DNA from: Bacteroidales bacterium UBA3297
Lineage (GTDB): Bacteria; Bacteroidota; Bacteroidia; Bacteroidales; Paludibacteraceae
Reading direction: 5' to 3'
Assembly (NCBI GenBank): GCA_002362105.1
Contig: DETD01000029.1
Coordinates: 637-42,789 of the forward strand
Length of the DNA: 42,153 nt
Shown: positions 26,259 to 34,928 of the stretch, piece by piece
Layout of the letters: each line of letters starts with the position of its first letter
Position numbering within the stretch: position 1 is the stretch's first letter
Made by a program: the position numbers and the translations under genes
Notes under the pieces: model-generated
The model's input: the letters and a program-made list of their open reading frames with translations, nothing else
Database searches by the model: none
What the model was told of the DNA's origin: nothing

Positions 26259-27083
26259 ATGAAAAAACTTATCACCTACGCCATTGGCGCACTTGCCATG
26301 GCAGCAACACTCAACTCATGTACAGTAGCCACACCAGATGCCGACCAAGAAGGCGTTTGGGTGAAGAAACCGTGGTTCTTCGGACATGGTGGTGTTGACG
26401 AGACCCCAGCCAGCACTGGCTTGAGCTATGGAGCATTCTCATCTGAAGTCATTTATTTCACCATTACACCAGTCCGTTACGACGAACAGTTCGACGACAT
26501 ATTCTCGAACGACAACACCCCGCTCGACTTCAACACCTACATCAACATACAGATTGAGAAGGGGAAAGCCCCAATCTTGCTGCAGAACTACGGCGAGAAC
26601 TGGTATTTGCACAACATTCAGGTGTATTACCGCAACAAGACCCGCGAATATGTTTCAATGTATTCTCCGTTCGACCTGATCAGTAACCGCGAGGTACTGA
26701 ACAAGATAGACGACCAGCTGATTAACGACATGCGCAAATACGTGGCTAGTCTGAGCAAAGAGAAGGAATTCCCAATCATTATCAAATCGGTTACCACAGG
26801 TGCGGCCCGTCCGAACAAAGACCAGCTGACCGAAATGAACAGAACCGCAAGTTTCATCCAGGCAAAACGAAGCGAAGAGCAGAAGACCATTGCCGAAAAG
26901 GCAAGAGCTGAATCGGAAAGACAGCGTGCTATAGCCGACAAGGCCTATATGGCCGAGATGAACCTCTCTGCCGACCAATATATCCAATTGAAGGCTTGGG
27001 AAATCATTGATAAGAAGAATGGAGCGAACATTGACGTATTGTTCGATGGTTCTGCCAATAAAATGTGGAATGTAAGAAGATAA
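26259..27083 (+). CDS. SPFH/Band 7-like lipoprotein
   Basis: The 274-residue protein has a lipobox LNSC (C21) and an SPFH/prohibitin-like body (about 55-190) with NTYINIQIEKGKAP, then a Glu/Lys/Arg-rich coiled coil (about 190-235). It ends with MAEMNLSADQYIQLKAWEIIDKK, close to the C-terminal pattern of phage and bacterial SPFH proteins. Most SPFH proteins are anchored in the inner membrane by a transmembrane helix, so a lipid anchor is unusual and would place it on an envelope membrane. SPFH proteins assemble into rings or cages. It follows the TPR gene and precedes pncA by 11 bases, which suggests one operon. Confidence 0.8.
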   Translation: MKKLITYAIGALAMAATLNSCTVATPDADQEGVWVKKPWFFGHGGVDETPASTGLSYGAFSSEVIYFTITPVRYDEQFDDIFSNDNTPLDFNTYINIQIEKGKAPILLQNYGENWYLHNIQVYYRNKTREYVSMYSPFDLISNREVLNKIDDQLINDMRKYVASLSKEKEFPIIIKSVTTGAARPNKDQLTEMNRTASFIQAKRSEEQKTIAEKARAESERQRAIADKAYMAEMNLSADQYIQLKAWEIIDKKNGANIDVLFDGSANKMWNVRR

Positions 27084-27094
27084 AAACAGAAAAA

Positions 27095-27643
27095 ATGAAA
27101 AAACTATTGTTGATAGTAGACCCGCAGATTGACTTTATCAGCGGTAGCCTGCCTGTAGGCGGAGCAGACGAAGCCATGAAGAAACTGGGCGAATACATCA
27201 GCCAGCACGATGGCGAATACACCCTGAAAGTAGTGACCACCGACTGGCACCCCTACCACCACTGCTCGTTCAAGGCTGAGGGTGGACCATGGCCAGTGCA
27301 CTGCGTGCAAAACACCATTGGAGCGGCCATCAGCGAACACCTGATAGCCCCATTGAACGAAACAAAAGGCGAAGTTTGCGTGCTGCGCAAAGGCGACAAT
27401 CCGGCCGACGAAGAGTACTCTATCTTCAAGAACAGCTACTCGAGAATTATGCTGGGCCAGATGATAAAGGACGTAGACCAAGTGGACGTTTGCGGCATAG
27501 CCGGCGACATTTGCGTACTGAACACTCTGAAAGACGGCATCGCCCTCTATGGAAAAGAGAAGTTCAACGTGCTGACCGACTACTGTCCGTCGCTCGATGG
27601 AGGAGAAGCCCTCAGCCAGTATATAAAAGAACTAGGAAAATAA
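27095..27643 (+). CDS. pncA: Nicotinamidase
   Basis: The 182-residue isochorismatase-fold protein has the nicotinamidase triad: D9 in IVDPQIDF, a lysine in VLRKGDNP, and nucleophile C140 in GIAGDICVLNT. Metal-binding residues are visible in the DWHPYHH segment. It hydrolyses nicotinamide to nicotinate in NAD salvage, and the next gene encodes the enzyme using that product, which strengthens the call. I chose ATG 27095. An in-frame ATG at 27065 lies within the previous coding region and adds ten residues not typical of the family. Confidence 0.93.
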   Translation: MKKLLLIVDPQIDFISGSLPVGGADEAMKKLGEYISQHDGEYTLKVVTTDWHPYHHCSFKAEGGPWPVHCVQNTIGAAISEHLIAPLNETKGEVCVLRKGDNPADEEYSIFKNSYSRIMLGQMIKDVDQVDVCGIAGDICVLNTLKDGIALYGKEKFNVLTDYCPSLDGGEALSQYIKELGK

Positions 27644-27668
27644 AAGAAAATAACACACAAAAGATATT

Positions 27669-28874
27669 ATGAGACAGATAATCAGGCATTTCACAGACGA
27701 CGACCTCTACAAATTCAGCATGTGCTGCGCTGTACTAGACAACTATCCGCGCGCACAGGTTCAATACGAGTTTGTAGACCGCAACAATACCGTATATCCA
27801 GCTGGTTTTGGCGAAGATTTGAAAGAGCAGATCAAGATGCTGGAATCGGTAACCATTACCGACGAAGAGATTGCCTTTATGAAGGCCAAATGCTACTATA
27901 TGCCCCACTACTTCTACACCTACTTGAAAGGCTTCCGTTACGACAGCCGCTGGGTAAAAGTAGACCAAGACGCTGAAGGACACCTTCACATCGCCTTCGA
28001 GGGTAATTGGTGCGACACCATCTTGCTAGAAGTAAAGGTATTGGCCATCATATCGGAACTTTACTACATCAAGACCGGACAAGACAAGACTTTCGACTAC
28101 GACGCCTACTACAAGAAGACCTACGAGAAAGGACAGAAACTGCTTGCAGCAGGTTGCGTATTCAGCGACTTCGGCACACGCCGACGCGCGTCGTTCGAGG
28201 CACAAGACGTGGTAGTTCGCGCCATGAAAGACTGCGCCAACAGCCAGCAATGGCCAGGCAAACTGGTGGGTACCAGTAACGTGTACCTTGCCATGAAATA
28301 CGACCTGACACCTGTAGGCACCATGGCTCACGAGTTCATGTGCGCTACAGCGGCAATGTTCGGCCCGCAAATGGCCAACAACATAGCCATGAACGCATGG
28401 AAGCACACCTTTAAGGGTGCGCTCGGTACCTTCCTCTACGACACCTACGGCTGGGCCAATTTCAGCCTGAACTTCTCGGAAGACTACGCCAACCTGTTCA
28501 AAGGTCTGCGCGTTGACAGCGGCGACAACAAAGAACAACTCCACTTGATTGTTGACAAATACAAGAGTCTGGGCATTGATCCGAAGACCAAACAGGTCAT
28601 CTTCAGCAACGCCCTCGACACCGACAGGGCTGTTGAACTGCAAGCCTACGCCAAGCAGTATGTGCTGCCTTCGTTCGGCATAGGCACCCACTTCACCAAC
28701 GATTTCGACGGAGTGAAGCCAATGAACATCGTCATCAAACTGTTGGCAGCGAAAATCACCGAAAGCTGGCCTTACTACTTCGACACCTGCAAGTTGAGCG
28801 AAGACAAAGGCAAGCACACTGGCAAGCCAGACGTCATCAAGCGGTTTATCGAAACCCTGCACTTTGTTGAATAA
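27669..28874 (+). CDS. pncB: Nicotinate phosphoribosyltransferase
   Basis: The 401-residue protein has the length and motifs of bacterial PncB: the FTDDDLYKFSMC start, FSDFGTRRRASFEAQ, GTSNVYLA, PVGTMAHEF with the histidine expected to be phosphorylated, and RVDSGD. It converts nicotinate and PRPP to nicotinate mononucleotide, using ATP. It follows pncA by 25 bases, so both steps of nicotinamide recycling are expressed together. A terminator follows the stop. Confidence 0.95.
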   Translation: MRQIIRHFTDDDLYKFSMCCAVLDNYPRAQVQYEFVDRNNTVYPAGFGEDLKEQIKMLESVTITDEEIAFMKAKCYYMPHYFYTYLKGFRYDSRWVKVDQDAEGHLHIAFEGNWCDTILLEVKVLAIISELYYIKTGQDKTFDYDAYYKKTYEKGQKLLAAGCVFSDFGTRRRASFEAQDVVVRAMKDCANSQQWPGKLVGTSNVYLAMKYDLTPVGTMAHEFMCATAAMFGPQMANNIAMNAWKHTFKGALGTFLYDTYGWANFSLNFSEDYANLFKGLRVDSGDNKEQLHLIVDKYKSLGIDPKTKQVIFSNALDTDRAVELQAYAKQYVLPSFGIGTHFTNDFDGVKPMNIVIKLLAAKITESWPYYFDTCKLSEDKGKHTGKPDVIKRFIETLHFVE

Positions 28875-28898
28875 CAGACAGAAAACAATTTAACGATA

Positions 28899-28930
28899 TA
28901 AACGGTGGACAAACGTTCACCGTTTATTTT
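28899..28930 (+). terminator. Intrinsic terminator after pncB
   Basis: Arms AAACGGTG (28900-28907) and CACCGTTT (28918-28925) with a 10-nt loop, followed by ATTTT. The T tail is short. Confidence 0.75.
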
Positions 28931-28975
28931 GTCAATCAAACATCACCCCCCCACACATGGATCGTTCAGGTACGA

Positions 28976-29010
28976 CAAAAAAGCGGCGAACACGAGTTCG
29001 CCGCTTTTTT
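28976..29010. terminator. Bidirectional terminator between pncB and the Rpn relic
   Basis: Fifteen-base arms (28977-28991 and 28996-29010) are perfect complements with an ACGA loop, six A on the left and six T on the right, so it works on both strands. It probably served the minus-strand gene whose remains lie at 29028-29289. Confidence 0.88.
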
Positions 29011-29027
29011 AGTTACAGTAGTGCATG

Positions 29028-29180
29028 TTATATGTCCAATCGTTCAATAACAAAATAAACATATTCCCCAACAACTCTTTCGTCATGAGACAATTCACCT
29101 AGATCAAATAACATATCTCCGCAATCTGCAATTACAGGATTTACACCTATGATTTTTCCATAACAGTAATAATTTTGACC
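29028..29180 (-). pseudogene. C-terminal fragment of an unrelated gene, fused out of frame to the Rpn relic
   Basis: On the minus strand this frame reads 50 clean codons (GQNYYCYGKIIGVNPV... ending ERLDI) and a stop 18 bases before a terminator. It has no start codon and its frame differs from that of the Rpn fragment upstream. The sequence looks like the end of a compact beta-rich bacterial protein rather than a nuclease. I cannot name the family. The likely history is a deletion that joined the 5' part of one gene to the 3' part of another near 29180. Confidence 0.5.
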
Positions 29181-29181
29181 C

Positions 29182-29289
29182 GTCGTTGCACGGCAACAGC
29201 GCGTTCATGAAACACTTGACAAGGTCGGGATGCTCGGCGAACACCACCTTGAACGTCAGGTCGTATTTCGGGACCAAGTATTTGCCCAT
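29182..29289 (-). pseudogene. N-terminal relic of an Rpn/PDDEXK transposase-like gene
   Basis: The first 36 residues (MGKYLVPKYDLTFKVVFAEHPDLV...FMNALLP) match the start of the Rpn family, the recombination-promoting nuclease/putative transposase proteins with a PD-(D/E)XK fold, which are usually about 300 residues long. The similarity stops after about residue 36 and the catalytic region is missing. The start is supported by a strong AGGAGG Shine-Dalgarno at the right distance and by a good promoter at 29313-29344. The expression signals are intact while the body is gone, which points to a recent loss. In frame, the fragment runs on to a stop at 29104. Confidence 0.75.
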
Positions 29290-29312
29290 AGCGCCTCCTT
29301 TTCTTAATACCA

Positions 29313-29344
29313 CAAATTTAGCAATTAGGCCCTAACAAAGCAAA
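29313..29344 (-). promoter_or_regulatory. Promoter TTTG-N20-TAAATTTG of the Rpn relic (minus strand)
   Basis: Read on the minus strand, TTTG (plus-strand CAAA, 29341-29344) is followed after 20 bases by TAAATTTG (29313-29320). It is an excellent match, 24 bases before the relic's ATG. Confidence 0.7.
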
Positions 29345-29550
29345 ACGTGTCCGGAGGTAGCAACTGATAATAAGACAACAATAAGCCCTTCAGATCGCCA
29401 TAGAGTCGGAGGAAAAAACAAGCAAAGAAAGAGGCGTTGGGAGTGTAAATTTTGAAATGCGTGTAAAAGTTCGTACATTTGCAAAATTTTATACAATAGC
29501 GTATTAGCGCATGTACCTAATTAGTAAATGATTTAGAAAAAAATATAGGG
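29345..29550 (+). other. Gap before the ABC-F gene
   Basis: About 200 bases with no gene. The left part lies between divergent promoters. The ABC-F promoter is at 29451-29481 and its leader would be about 60 nt. Confidence 0.5.
29451..29481 (+). promoter_or_regulatory. Bacteroidota promoter TTTG-N19-TACATTTG for the ABC-F gene
   Basis: TTTG at 29451-29454 and TACATTTG at 29474-29481 with a 19-base spacer form a full consensus match. It may drive the ABC-F gene and gldB together. Confidence 0.82.
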
Positions 29551-31167
29551 ATGATTACAGCAACAGACATTGTAGTACAATTCGGTAAACGAGTATTGTT
29601 CCAGGATGTAAACCTGAAGTTCACAAAAGGCAACTGCTATGGTATTATTGGAGCCAATGGTGCCGGCAAGTCAACCTTCCTGAAGGTCATCAGCGGAGAG
29701 CTTGCTCCCAACAAGGGAAGCATCAGCATTGGTCCGGGCGAACGCCTTTCTGTATTGGAACAGGACCACTTCAAATACGACGACTGCACGGTAATGGACA
29801 CCGTACTCCGCGGCCACGCCCCTCTTTATGCCGTAATGAAGGAAAAAGACGCCCTCTACGAGAAAGCTGACTTCAGCGACGCAGACGGCATCCGCGCATC
29901 GGAATTGGAAGAAAAGTTTGCTGAAATGGACGGTTGGAACGCCGAAAGCGACGCAGCCAGCCTGCTGAGCGGTCTTGGCATTAAGGAAGACATCCACTAC
30001 GAACTGATGGGCAACCTCAGCGGTAAGCAGAAGGTGCGTGTCTTGTTGGCACAGGCCCTGTTCGGCAAGCCAGACAACCTGCTCCTCGACGAGCCGACCA
30101 ACGACTTGGACTTGGACACTGTTACCTGGTTAGAGAACTACCTTTCTGAATTCGAGAACACCGTGCTGGTTATCTCGCACGACCGTCACTTCCTCGATGC
30201 TGTGAGCACACACACCGTCGACATCGACTATAACAAGATTACCCTCTACGCCGGTAACTACAGCTTCTGGTACGAATCGAGCCAGTTGGCTCTCCGCCAG
30301 CAGGCCCAGCAGAACAAGAAGGCCGAAGAGAAGAAGAAGGAACTCTTGGAGTTCATCCAGCGCTTCAGTGCCAACGTTGCCAAGTCAAAACAGACTACCA
30401 GCCGTAAGAAGATGCTGGAAAAACTCAATATTGAAGAAATTCAGCCTTCAACCCGTAAATATCCGGGCATCATCTTCACACAAGACCGCGACCCAGGAAA
30501 CGTTATTCTTGAGGTTAAGGGCTTGAGCAAGAGCATCGGTAACGACGTGCTCTTCAAGGACGTGACCTTCAACGTTGAGAAAGACGACAAAGTGGTCTTC
30601 CTTTCACACGACCCTCGTGCCATGACCGCCTTCTTCCAAATCATTAACGACGAGGAGAAAGCAGACGCAGGTACATTCTCGTGGGGTGTGACCATCACCA
30701 CTTCATACCTCCCGCTCGACAACTCGAAGTACTTCACAAACGATATGAGCCTTTTGGACTGGCTGACCCAGTACTCGCCAGACACCCACGAAACTTTCGT
30801 GCGAGGCTTCTTGGGACGTATGCTGTTCCAGGGCGAGGAAATCTACAAAAAGGCAAGTGTCTGCTCGGGTGGTGAAAAGATGCGCTGTATGATTTCGAAG
30901 ATGATGATGAAGAACGCAAACTGCCTCATCCTCGACTCTCCAACCAACCACTTGGACTTGGAGTCCATCCAAGCTTTCAACAACTCGTTGAAGACCTTCA
31001 AAGGCAACATCCTCTTCACCAGCCACGACCACGAGTTCATTCAAACCGTATGTAACCGTGTGATAGAGCTGACTCCAAACGGAATAATAGACAAGCGCAT
31101 GGACTACGACGACTACATTACCGACGAAAATGTAGCCGCCCTGCGCGAAAAACTATACGCCAAATAA
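29551..31167 (+). CDS. ABC-F family ATPase with a degenerate second ATP site
   Basis: The 538-residue protein has two ABC domains, no membrane part and a Lys/Glu-rich linker (about 245-290), the layout of ribosome-associated ABC-F proteins such as YbiT/YkpA. The first domain is intact: Walker A GANGAGKST (34-42), signature LSGKQ, Walker B LLLDEPTNDLD with D180/E181 and the switch histidine in ISHDRH. In the second, the Walker A place is SHDPRAMTA (352-360), with no P-loop lysine, and Walker B reads LILDSPTNHLD, with Ser463 where the catalytic Glu should be. The signature CSGGE and the SHDHEF switch remain. It probably acts on translating ribosomes. I think this form may be shared by many Bacteroidota relatives, but I could not check. 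gldB follows 20 bases later. Confidence 0.9.
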   Translation: MITATDIVVQFGKRVLFQDVNLKFTKGNCYGIIGANGAGKSTFLKVISGELAPNKGSISIGPGERLSVLEQDHFKYDDCTVMDTVLRGHAPLYAVMKEKDALYEKADFSDADGIRASELEEKFAEMDGWNAESDAASLLSGLGIKEDIHYELMGNLSGKQKVRVLLAQALFGKPDNLLLDEPTNDLDLDTVTWLENYLSEFENTVLVISHDRHFLDAVSTHTVDIDYNKITLYAGNYSFWYESSQLALRQQAQQNKKAEEKKKELLEFIQRFSANVAKSKQTTSRKKMLEKLNIEEIQPSTRKYPGIIFTQDRDPGNVILEVKGLSKSIGNDVLFKDVTFNVEKDDKVVFLSHDPRAMTAFFQIINDEEKADAGTFSWGVTITTSYLPLDNSKYFTNDMSLLDWLTQYSPDTHETFVRGFLGRMLFQGEEIYKKASVCSGGEKMRCMISKMMMKNANCLILDSPTNHLDLESIQAFNNSLKTFKGNILFTSHDHEFIQTVCNRVIELTPNGIIDKRMDYDDYITDENVAALREKLYAK

Positions 31168-31187
31168 AAAAAATGGGGAGCACCCTA

Positions 31188-32315
31188 ATGAAAAGAAATA
31201 ACGGAAAACGCCTTGTAGCCCTGGCAAATATTGCCATGGGCTTCTTGGCATTAACACTATGCGGCTGCGGCAAGAGCAACAACCGTTTCGCAAACGAGAA
31301 AATTGCAGACGACCCGTCGTTCAAGCCCTACTCTATTGTCCGTTTCGACAAAGAGGTTATGAGCCTCGACCCCAACAAGGTAGAGGAAGGCATGGCTACG
31401 CTTGAAGAGAAGTACGGCGACCTGTTCGACATGTACCTTCAGAAAGGCGTGGAAGTTGGTCCGGCCACCACTCCCGTAAAGGGCGACAGCAGCAAAATAG
31501 TAATCAACAAGCAGACCGCGTCGGTGCTGAAGGAGCAGATTCTGACCCACAAAGGCTACCAGACCTTCTTCCAAGCGGAAGATTCGGTATTTGCCAACGG
31601 TCTGGACCAGGAGATGCAGGCGCTGACCAAAGCCATGCAGCGTTTCCACCATTTCTTTCCCGACAAAGACCTACCCACCAACATACTGGCCATGTTCAGC
31701 TGCTTCGGTCCAAAGATGGCGGTGGGCGACCATAACGAGCTGATGATTTCGATGGAATACTACATCGGCTCGAACTACCCACACTACAGGAAGGTAGACG
31801 GAATAAACGACTACGACGCCATAAACCTGAGCCGCGACATGATGGTAAGGGATATGATGCTGGGTTGGGCCTACTACACTTTTCCCGTGCCTAACGACGG
31901 CAACGGCCGCCTGATTGACGAAATGCTCTACCAGGGCAAGCTGCTCTATCTGGTTGAGGCCTGCATGCCCGACGAGAAGCCCGAAAAGCTGATGGGCTAC
32001 ACCAAAGACCAGTGGGAATGGAGCGAACGGAACGAAAGCAACATGTGGAACAAGGTGAAAGACATGAACCACCTTTACACCTACGACCACCTGACCATCT
32101 CGAAATACATTAATCCGGCACCGCACACCGTGTTCTTCCCTTTCAACGAGGCCGACATGAACACGCCCGAAGCTCCGGGCAAAGGCGGTATATGGCTAGG
32201 CTGGCGCATAATAGCCAGCTACATGGCCAACAACAAGAAGGCCACCTTGGCCGACCTGATGGCCGAGACCAACAGTCAGAAGTTGCTGGAAGAGTCGGGC
32301 TACAACCCCAAATAA
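31188..32315 (+). CDS. gldB: GldB-type gliding motility/T9SS-associated lipoprotein
   Basis: The 375-residue lipoprotein has a signal ending LTLCGCG (C25 or C27). The body matches the GldB family: YSIVRFDKEVMSLDP near the start, a HHFFPDKDLP segment, YYIGSNYPHYRKV, RDMMVRDMMLGWAYYTFP, and the closing GGIWLGWRIIASYM. GldB is needed for gliding in Flavobacterium johnsoniae and homologues occur in non-gliding Bacteroidota, where the role is unclear. I chose ATG 31188, preceded by GGGGAG, over ATG 31173. It lies 20 bases after the ABC-F stop and is likely cotranscribed. Its presence agrees with a T9SS-bearing organism but does not prove gliding. Confidence 0.87.
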   Translation: MKRNNGKRLVALANIAMGFLALTLCGCGKSNNRFANEKIADDPSFKPYSIVRFDKEVMSLDPNKVEEGMATLEEKYGDLFDMYLQKGVEVGPATTPVKGDSSKIVINKQTASVLKEQILTHKGYQTFFQAEDSVFANGLDQEMQALTKAMQRFHHFFPDKDLPTNILAMFSCFGPKMAVGDHNELMISMEYYIGSNYPHYRKVDGINDYDAINLSRDMMVRDMMLGWAYYTFPVPNDGNGRLIDEMLYQGKLLYLVEACMPDEKPEKLMGYTKDQWEWSERNESNMWNKVKDMNHLYTYDHLTISKYINPAPHTVFFPFNEADMNTPEAPGKGGIWLGWRIIASYMANNKKATLADLMAETNSQKLLEESGYNPK

Positions 32316-32396
32316 GCGCTAAAACGCTTTCCGTATTTTAACAAACAACACTAAACAACAACGACTAGAAGGCTCGGAAGAAGCCTAACAGAACAT

Positions 32397-34805
32397 ATGA
32401 TGCGAGAAGAAGAAGGAACAACAGGTATCATATCGATCAGCGGAGACGCAGACGAGAGTTACAAGTTCGAAGAGAGCGATGGCGAGAACTTGCCCATTGT
32501 GCCACTCCGAAACATGGTGCTCTTTCCAGGGGTGATAATGCCCGTAGCACTTGGACGCAAGAAGTCGCTGAACGCCATAAAATTCTGTCACAAAAAGAAC
32601 ACCCCCATCGGCGTGTTCGCCCAAAAAGACGCGAAAGTTGAAGACCCTAGCTTCAACGACCTCTATACCAACGGCACTCTGGCCGTTGTGCTGAAGATTC
32701 TGGAAATGCCCGACGGCACGTCGAGTGCCATCCTCCAAGGAAAAGCCCGCATCGGCCTGTTGTCGCTCGACAACAGCGAACCGTTTGTAAGGGGCAATGT
32801 GGAACTGAGGGAAGAAGAGAAGGCCAACAACAACGACCAAGAGTTCAAAGCCCTTCAGAAAAGCATTAAAGAAAGCTCGATAAAACTGGTTAAGAGCGGC
32901 GGCAACGTGCCACCCGAGGCTTCGTTCGCCATCAGCAACCTTGAAGGCACCCGCCAACTCATCAACTTCATCAGCGCCAACCTGAACTTCGGGCTGAAAG
33001 ACAAGCAGATGCTGCTTGACCAAGACAACCTGAAGGTGCGCGCCTACAAACTGATGGGACTGCTGAACGAGGAGTTGAACATGCTGGAGTTGAAACTGGA
33101 AATACAGAGCAAGACCCAGAACGGCATAGAGAAGCAACAACGCGAATACTTCCTCCACCAACAAATAAAGACCATACAGGAAGAACTTGGCGACAGCGAC
33201 GATGCCAGCCAAGACTACGAGAACTTCAAGCAACGCGCCAGCGAGAAGAAATGGAGCGAGGCTGTGGCCGACGTCTTCAACAAGGAGTTGAAGAAACTGA
33301 AACGCCTGTCGCCACACTCACCCGAATACGGTGTGCAGGCCAACTACCTCGACACCCTCGTCAACCTGCCATGGGGCGAGTTCAGCAAAGACAGCATCAA
33401 CCTGAAAAAGGCGCAAAAGATTCTGAACCGCGACCACTACGGAATGGACCAGGTGAAAGACCGCATATTGGAGCACCTGGCCGTGCTGAAGCTGAAAAAC
33501 GACATGAAGTCGCCTATCATCTGCCTCTACGGCCCTCCGGGCGTGGGTAAGACCTCGCTGGGCAAATCGATAGCCGAAGCGCTGAACCGCCAATACGTGC
33601 GCATTTCGCTGGGCGGTCTGCACGACGAGAGTGAGATTCGCGGCCACCGCCGCACCTACATTGGCGCAATGCCGGGCCGAATCATCCAAAGCCTGCAAAA
33701 GGCCGGAACATCGAACCCCGTCTTCATCCTCGACGAGATTGACAAAGTGTCGAAAGACTTCAAGGGAGACCCTGAGGCCGCCCTGCTGGAGGTGCTGGAC
33801 CCTGAACAGAACAACACCTTCCACGACAACTTCCTCGATGTGGACTACGACCTGAGCAAGGTGATGTTCATTGCCACCGCCAACGATGTGGGCGCCATTT
33901 CAAAACCACTACTCGACCGTATGGAGTTGATAGACATTAGCGGCTACATACAGGAGGAGAAAGTGGAAATAGCGCTGCAACACCTTGTTCCGAAAGAAAT
34001 GAAAGAGGTGGGCCTCACTGCCGACCAGGTAAAGATAGGCAAAGACACCATCAACTACATCATAGAGCACTACACCCGCGAGAGCGGCGTGCGCGAGCTC
34101 GACAAACAGATAACCAAAGTGCTGCGCAAAACAGCCAAGAAAGTGGTGATGAAAGAGGAGTACAATGCCGAAGTCGGCATTGCCGACCTGAAAGACCTGC
34201 TAGGCAACGAGCGCTTCACCCGCGAAATTTACGAGGGCAACGAGTACGCCGGTGTGGTAACCGGTTTGGCATGGACCAGCGTGGGCGGAGAAATTCTGTT
34301 CATTGAGACCAGCCTGAGCAAGAGCAAACAAGGCAAACTGACCATGACCGGCAACCTGGGCAACGTGATGAAGGAAAGTGCCATGATTGCCATGGAATAC
34401 TTGAAGGCACACGCCGAAAAGTACGGACTCGACAACGAGGTGTTTGAGACCAACGACGTGCACATGCACGTTCCGGAAGGAGCCACCCCGAAAGATGGTC
34501 CGTCGGCAGGTATCACCATACTCACCTCGCTGGCCTCGGCATTCACCCACCGCAAGGTGCGCAAAAATCTGGCTATGACAGGCGAGATTACCCTGCGCGG
34601 TAAAGTGCTGCCGGTTGGCGGCATAAAGGAGAAAATTCTTGCGGCAAAACGCGCCGGCATAAAGGAGATTGTTATGTGCAAGGTGAACCAGAAAGACGTG
34701 GAAGAGATTAAACCCGTTTACCTGAAAGGCCTCTCGTTCCACTATGTGGAAGACGCCAGCGAGGTACTCGACTACGCTTTATTGGCGGAGAAAAGCACCA
34801 AATAA
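32397..34805 (+). CDS. lon: ATP-dependent Lon protease
   Basis: The 802-residue protein has the full Lon layout: an N-terminal LAN domain (LPIVPLRNMVLFPGVIMP, from about 31), a helical linker, an AAA domain with Walker A GPPGVGKT (379-386), and a C-terminal serine protease domain with S703 in KDGPSAG and K746 in the GGIKEK segment, spaced as in E. coli Lon (43 residues). It degrades misfolded and regulatory proteins in the cytoplasm. The start ATG is followed by a second Met, and an Asp/Glu-rich extension of about 30 residues precedes the LAN domain. The 81-base gap from gldB contains only a weak 5-bp hairpin (32314-32329). Confidence 0.97.
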   Translation: MMREEEGTTGIISISGDADESYKFEESDGENLPIVPLRNMVLFPGVIMPVALGRKKSLNAIKFCHKKNTPIGVFAQKDAKVEDPSFNDLYTNGTLAVVLKILEMPDGTSSAILQGKARIGLLSLDNSEPFVRGNVELREEEKANNNDQEFKALQKSIKESSIKLVKSGGNVPPEASFAISNLEGTRQLINFISANLNFGLKDKQMLLDQDNLKVRAYKLMGLLNEELNMLELKLEIQSKTQNGIEKQQREYFLHQQIKTIQEELGDSDDASQDYENFKQRASEKKWSEAVADVFNKELKKLKRLSPHSPEYGVQANYLDTLVNLPWGEFSKDSINLKKAQKILNRDHYGMDQVKDRILEHLAVLKLKNDMKSPIICLYGPPGVGKTSLGKSIAEALNRQYVRISLGGLHDESEIRGHRRTYIGAMPGRIIQSLQKAGTSNPVFILDEIDKVSKDFKGDPEAALLEVLDPEQNNTFHDNFLDVDYDLSKVMFIATANDVGAISKPLLDRMELIDISGYIQEEKVEIALQHLVPKEMKEVGLTADQVKIGKDTINYIIEHYTRESGVRELDKQITKVLRKTAKKVVMKEEYNAEVGIADLKDLLGNERFTREIYEGNEYAGVVTGLAWTSVGGEILFIETSLSKSKQGKLTMTGNLGNVMKESAMIAMEYLKAHAEKYGLDNEVFETNDVHMHVPEGATPKDGPSAGITILTSLASAFTHRKVRKNLAMTGEITLRGKVLPVGGIKEKILAAKRAGIKEIVMCKVNQKDVEEIKPVYLKGLSFHYVEDASEVLDYALLAEKSTK

Positions 34806-34825
34806 CGGCATTCGGGCCGTTTTAG
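34804..34825 (+). terminator. Weak terminator-like hairpin after lon
   Basis: Arms AACGGC (34804-34809) and GCCGTT (34816-34821) overlap the lon stop codon, with a 6-nt loop and only a short T run. Termination is uncertain. Confidence 0.4.
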
Positions 34826-34871
34826 CACAGAAAACCCGCCAAAGTTGCACCACAGATAGCGCAAAAAGAGG

Positions 34872-34879
34872 TAACTTTG
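34872..34879 (+). promoter_or_regulatory. Bacteroidota -7 box TAACTTTG for glnS
   Basis: TAACTTTG fits TAnnTTTG and gives a leader of about 45 nt to ATG 34929. The nearest TTG is 24 bases upstream, longer than usual. The box also shows that upstream in-frame ATG 34884 is close to or before the transcript start. Confidence 0.5.
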
Positions 34880-34928
34880 GATTTTGCGAAAGCGCAAACA
34901 AACGGCAAATCTGCCGGAACGACATAAA

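Noticed and set aside
29104..29181. Continuation of the Rpn frame to its stop at 29104
   Set aside because: The 26 residues after residue 36 no longer look like the family. They come from reading the joined fragment out of frame.
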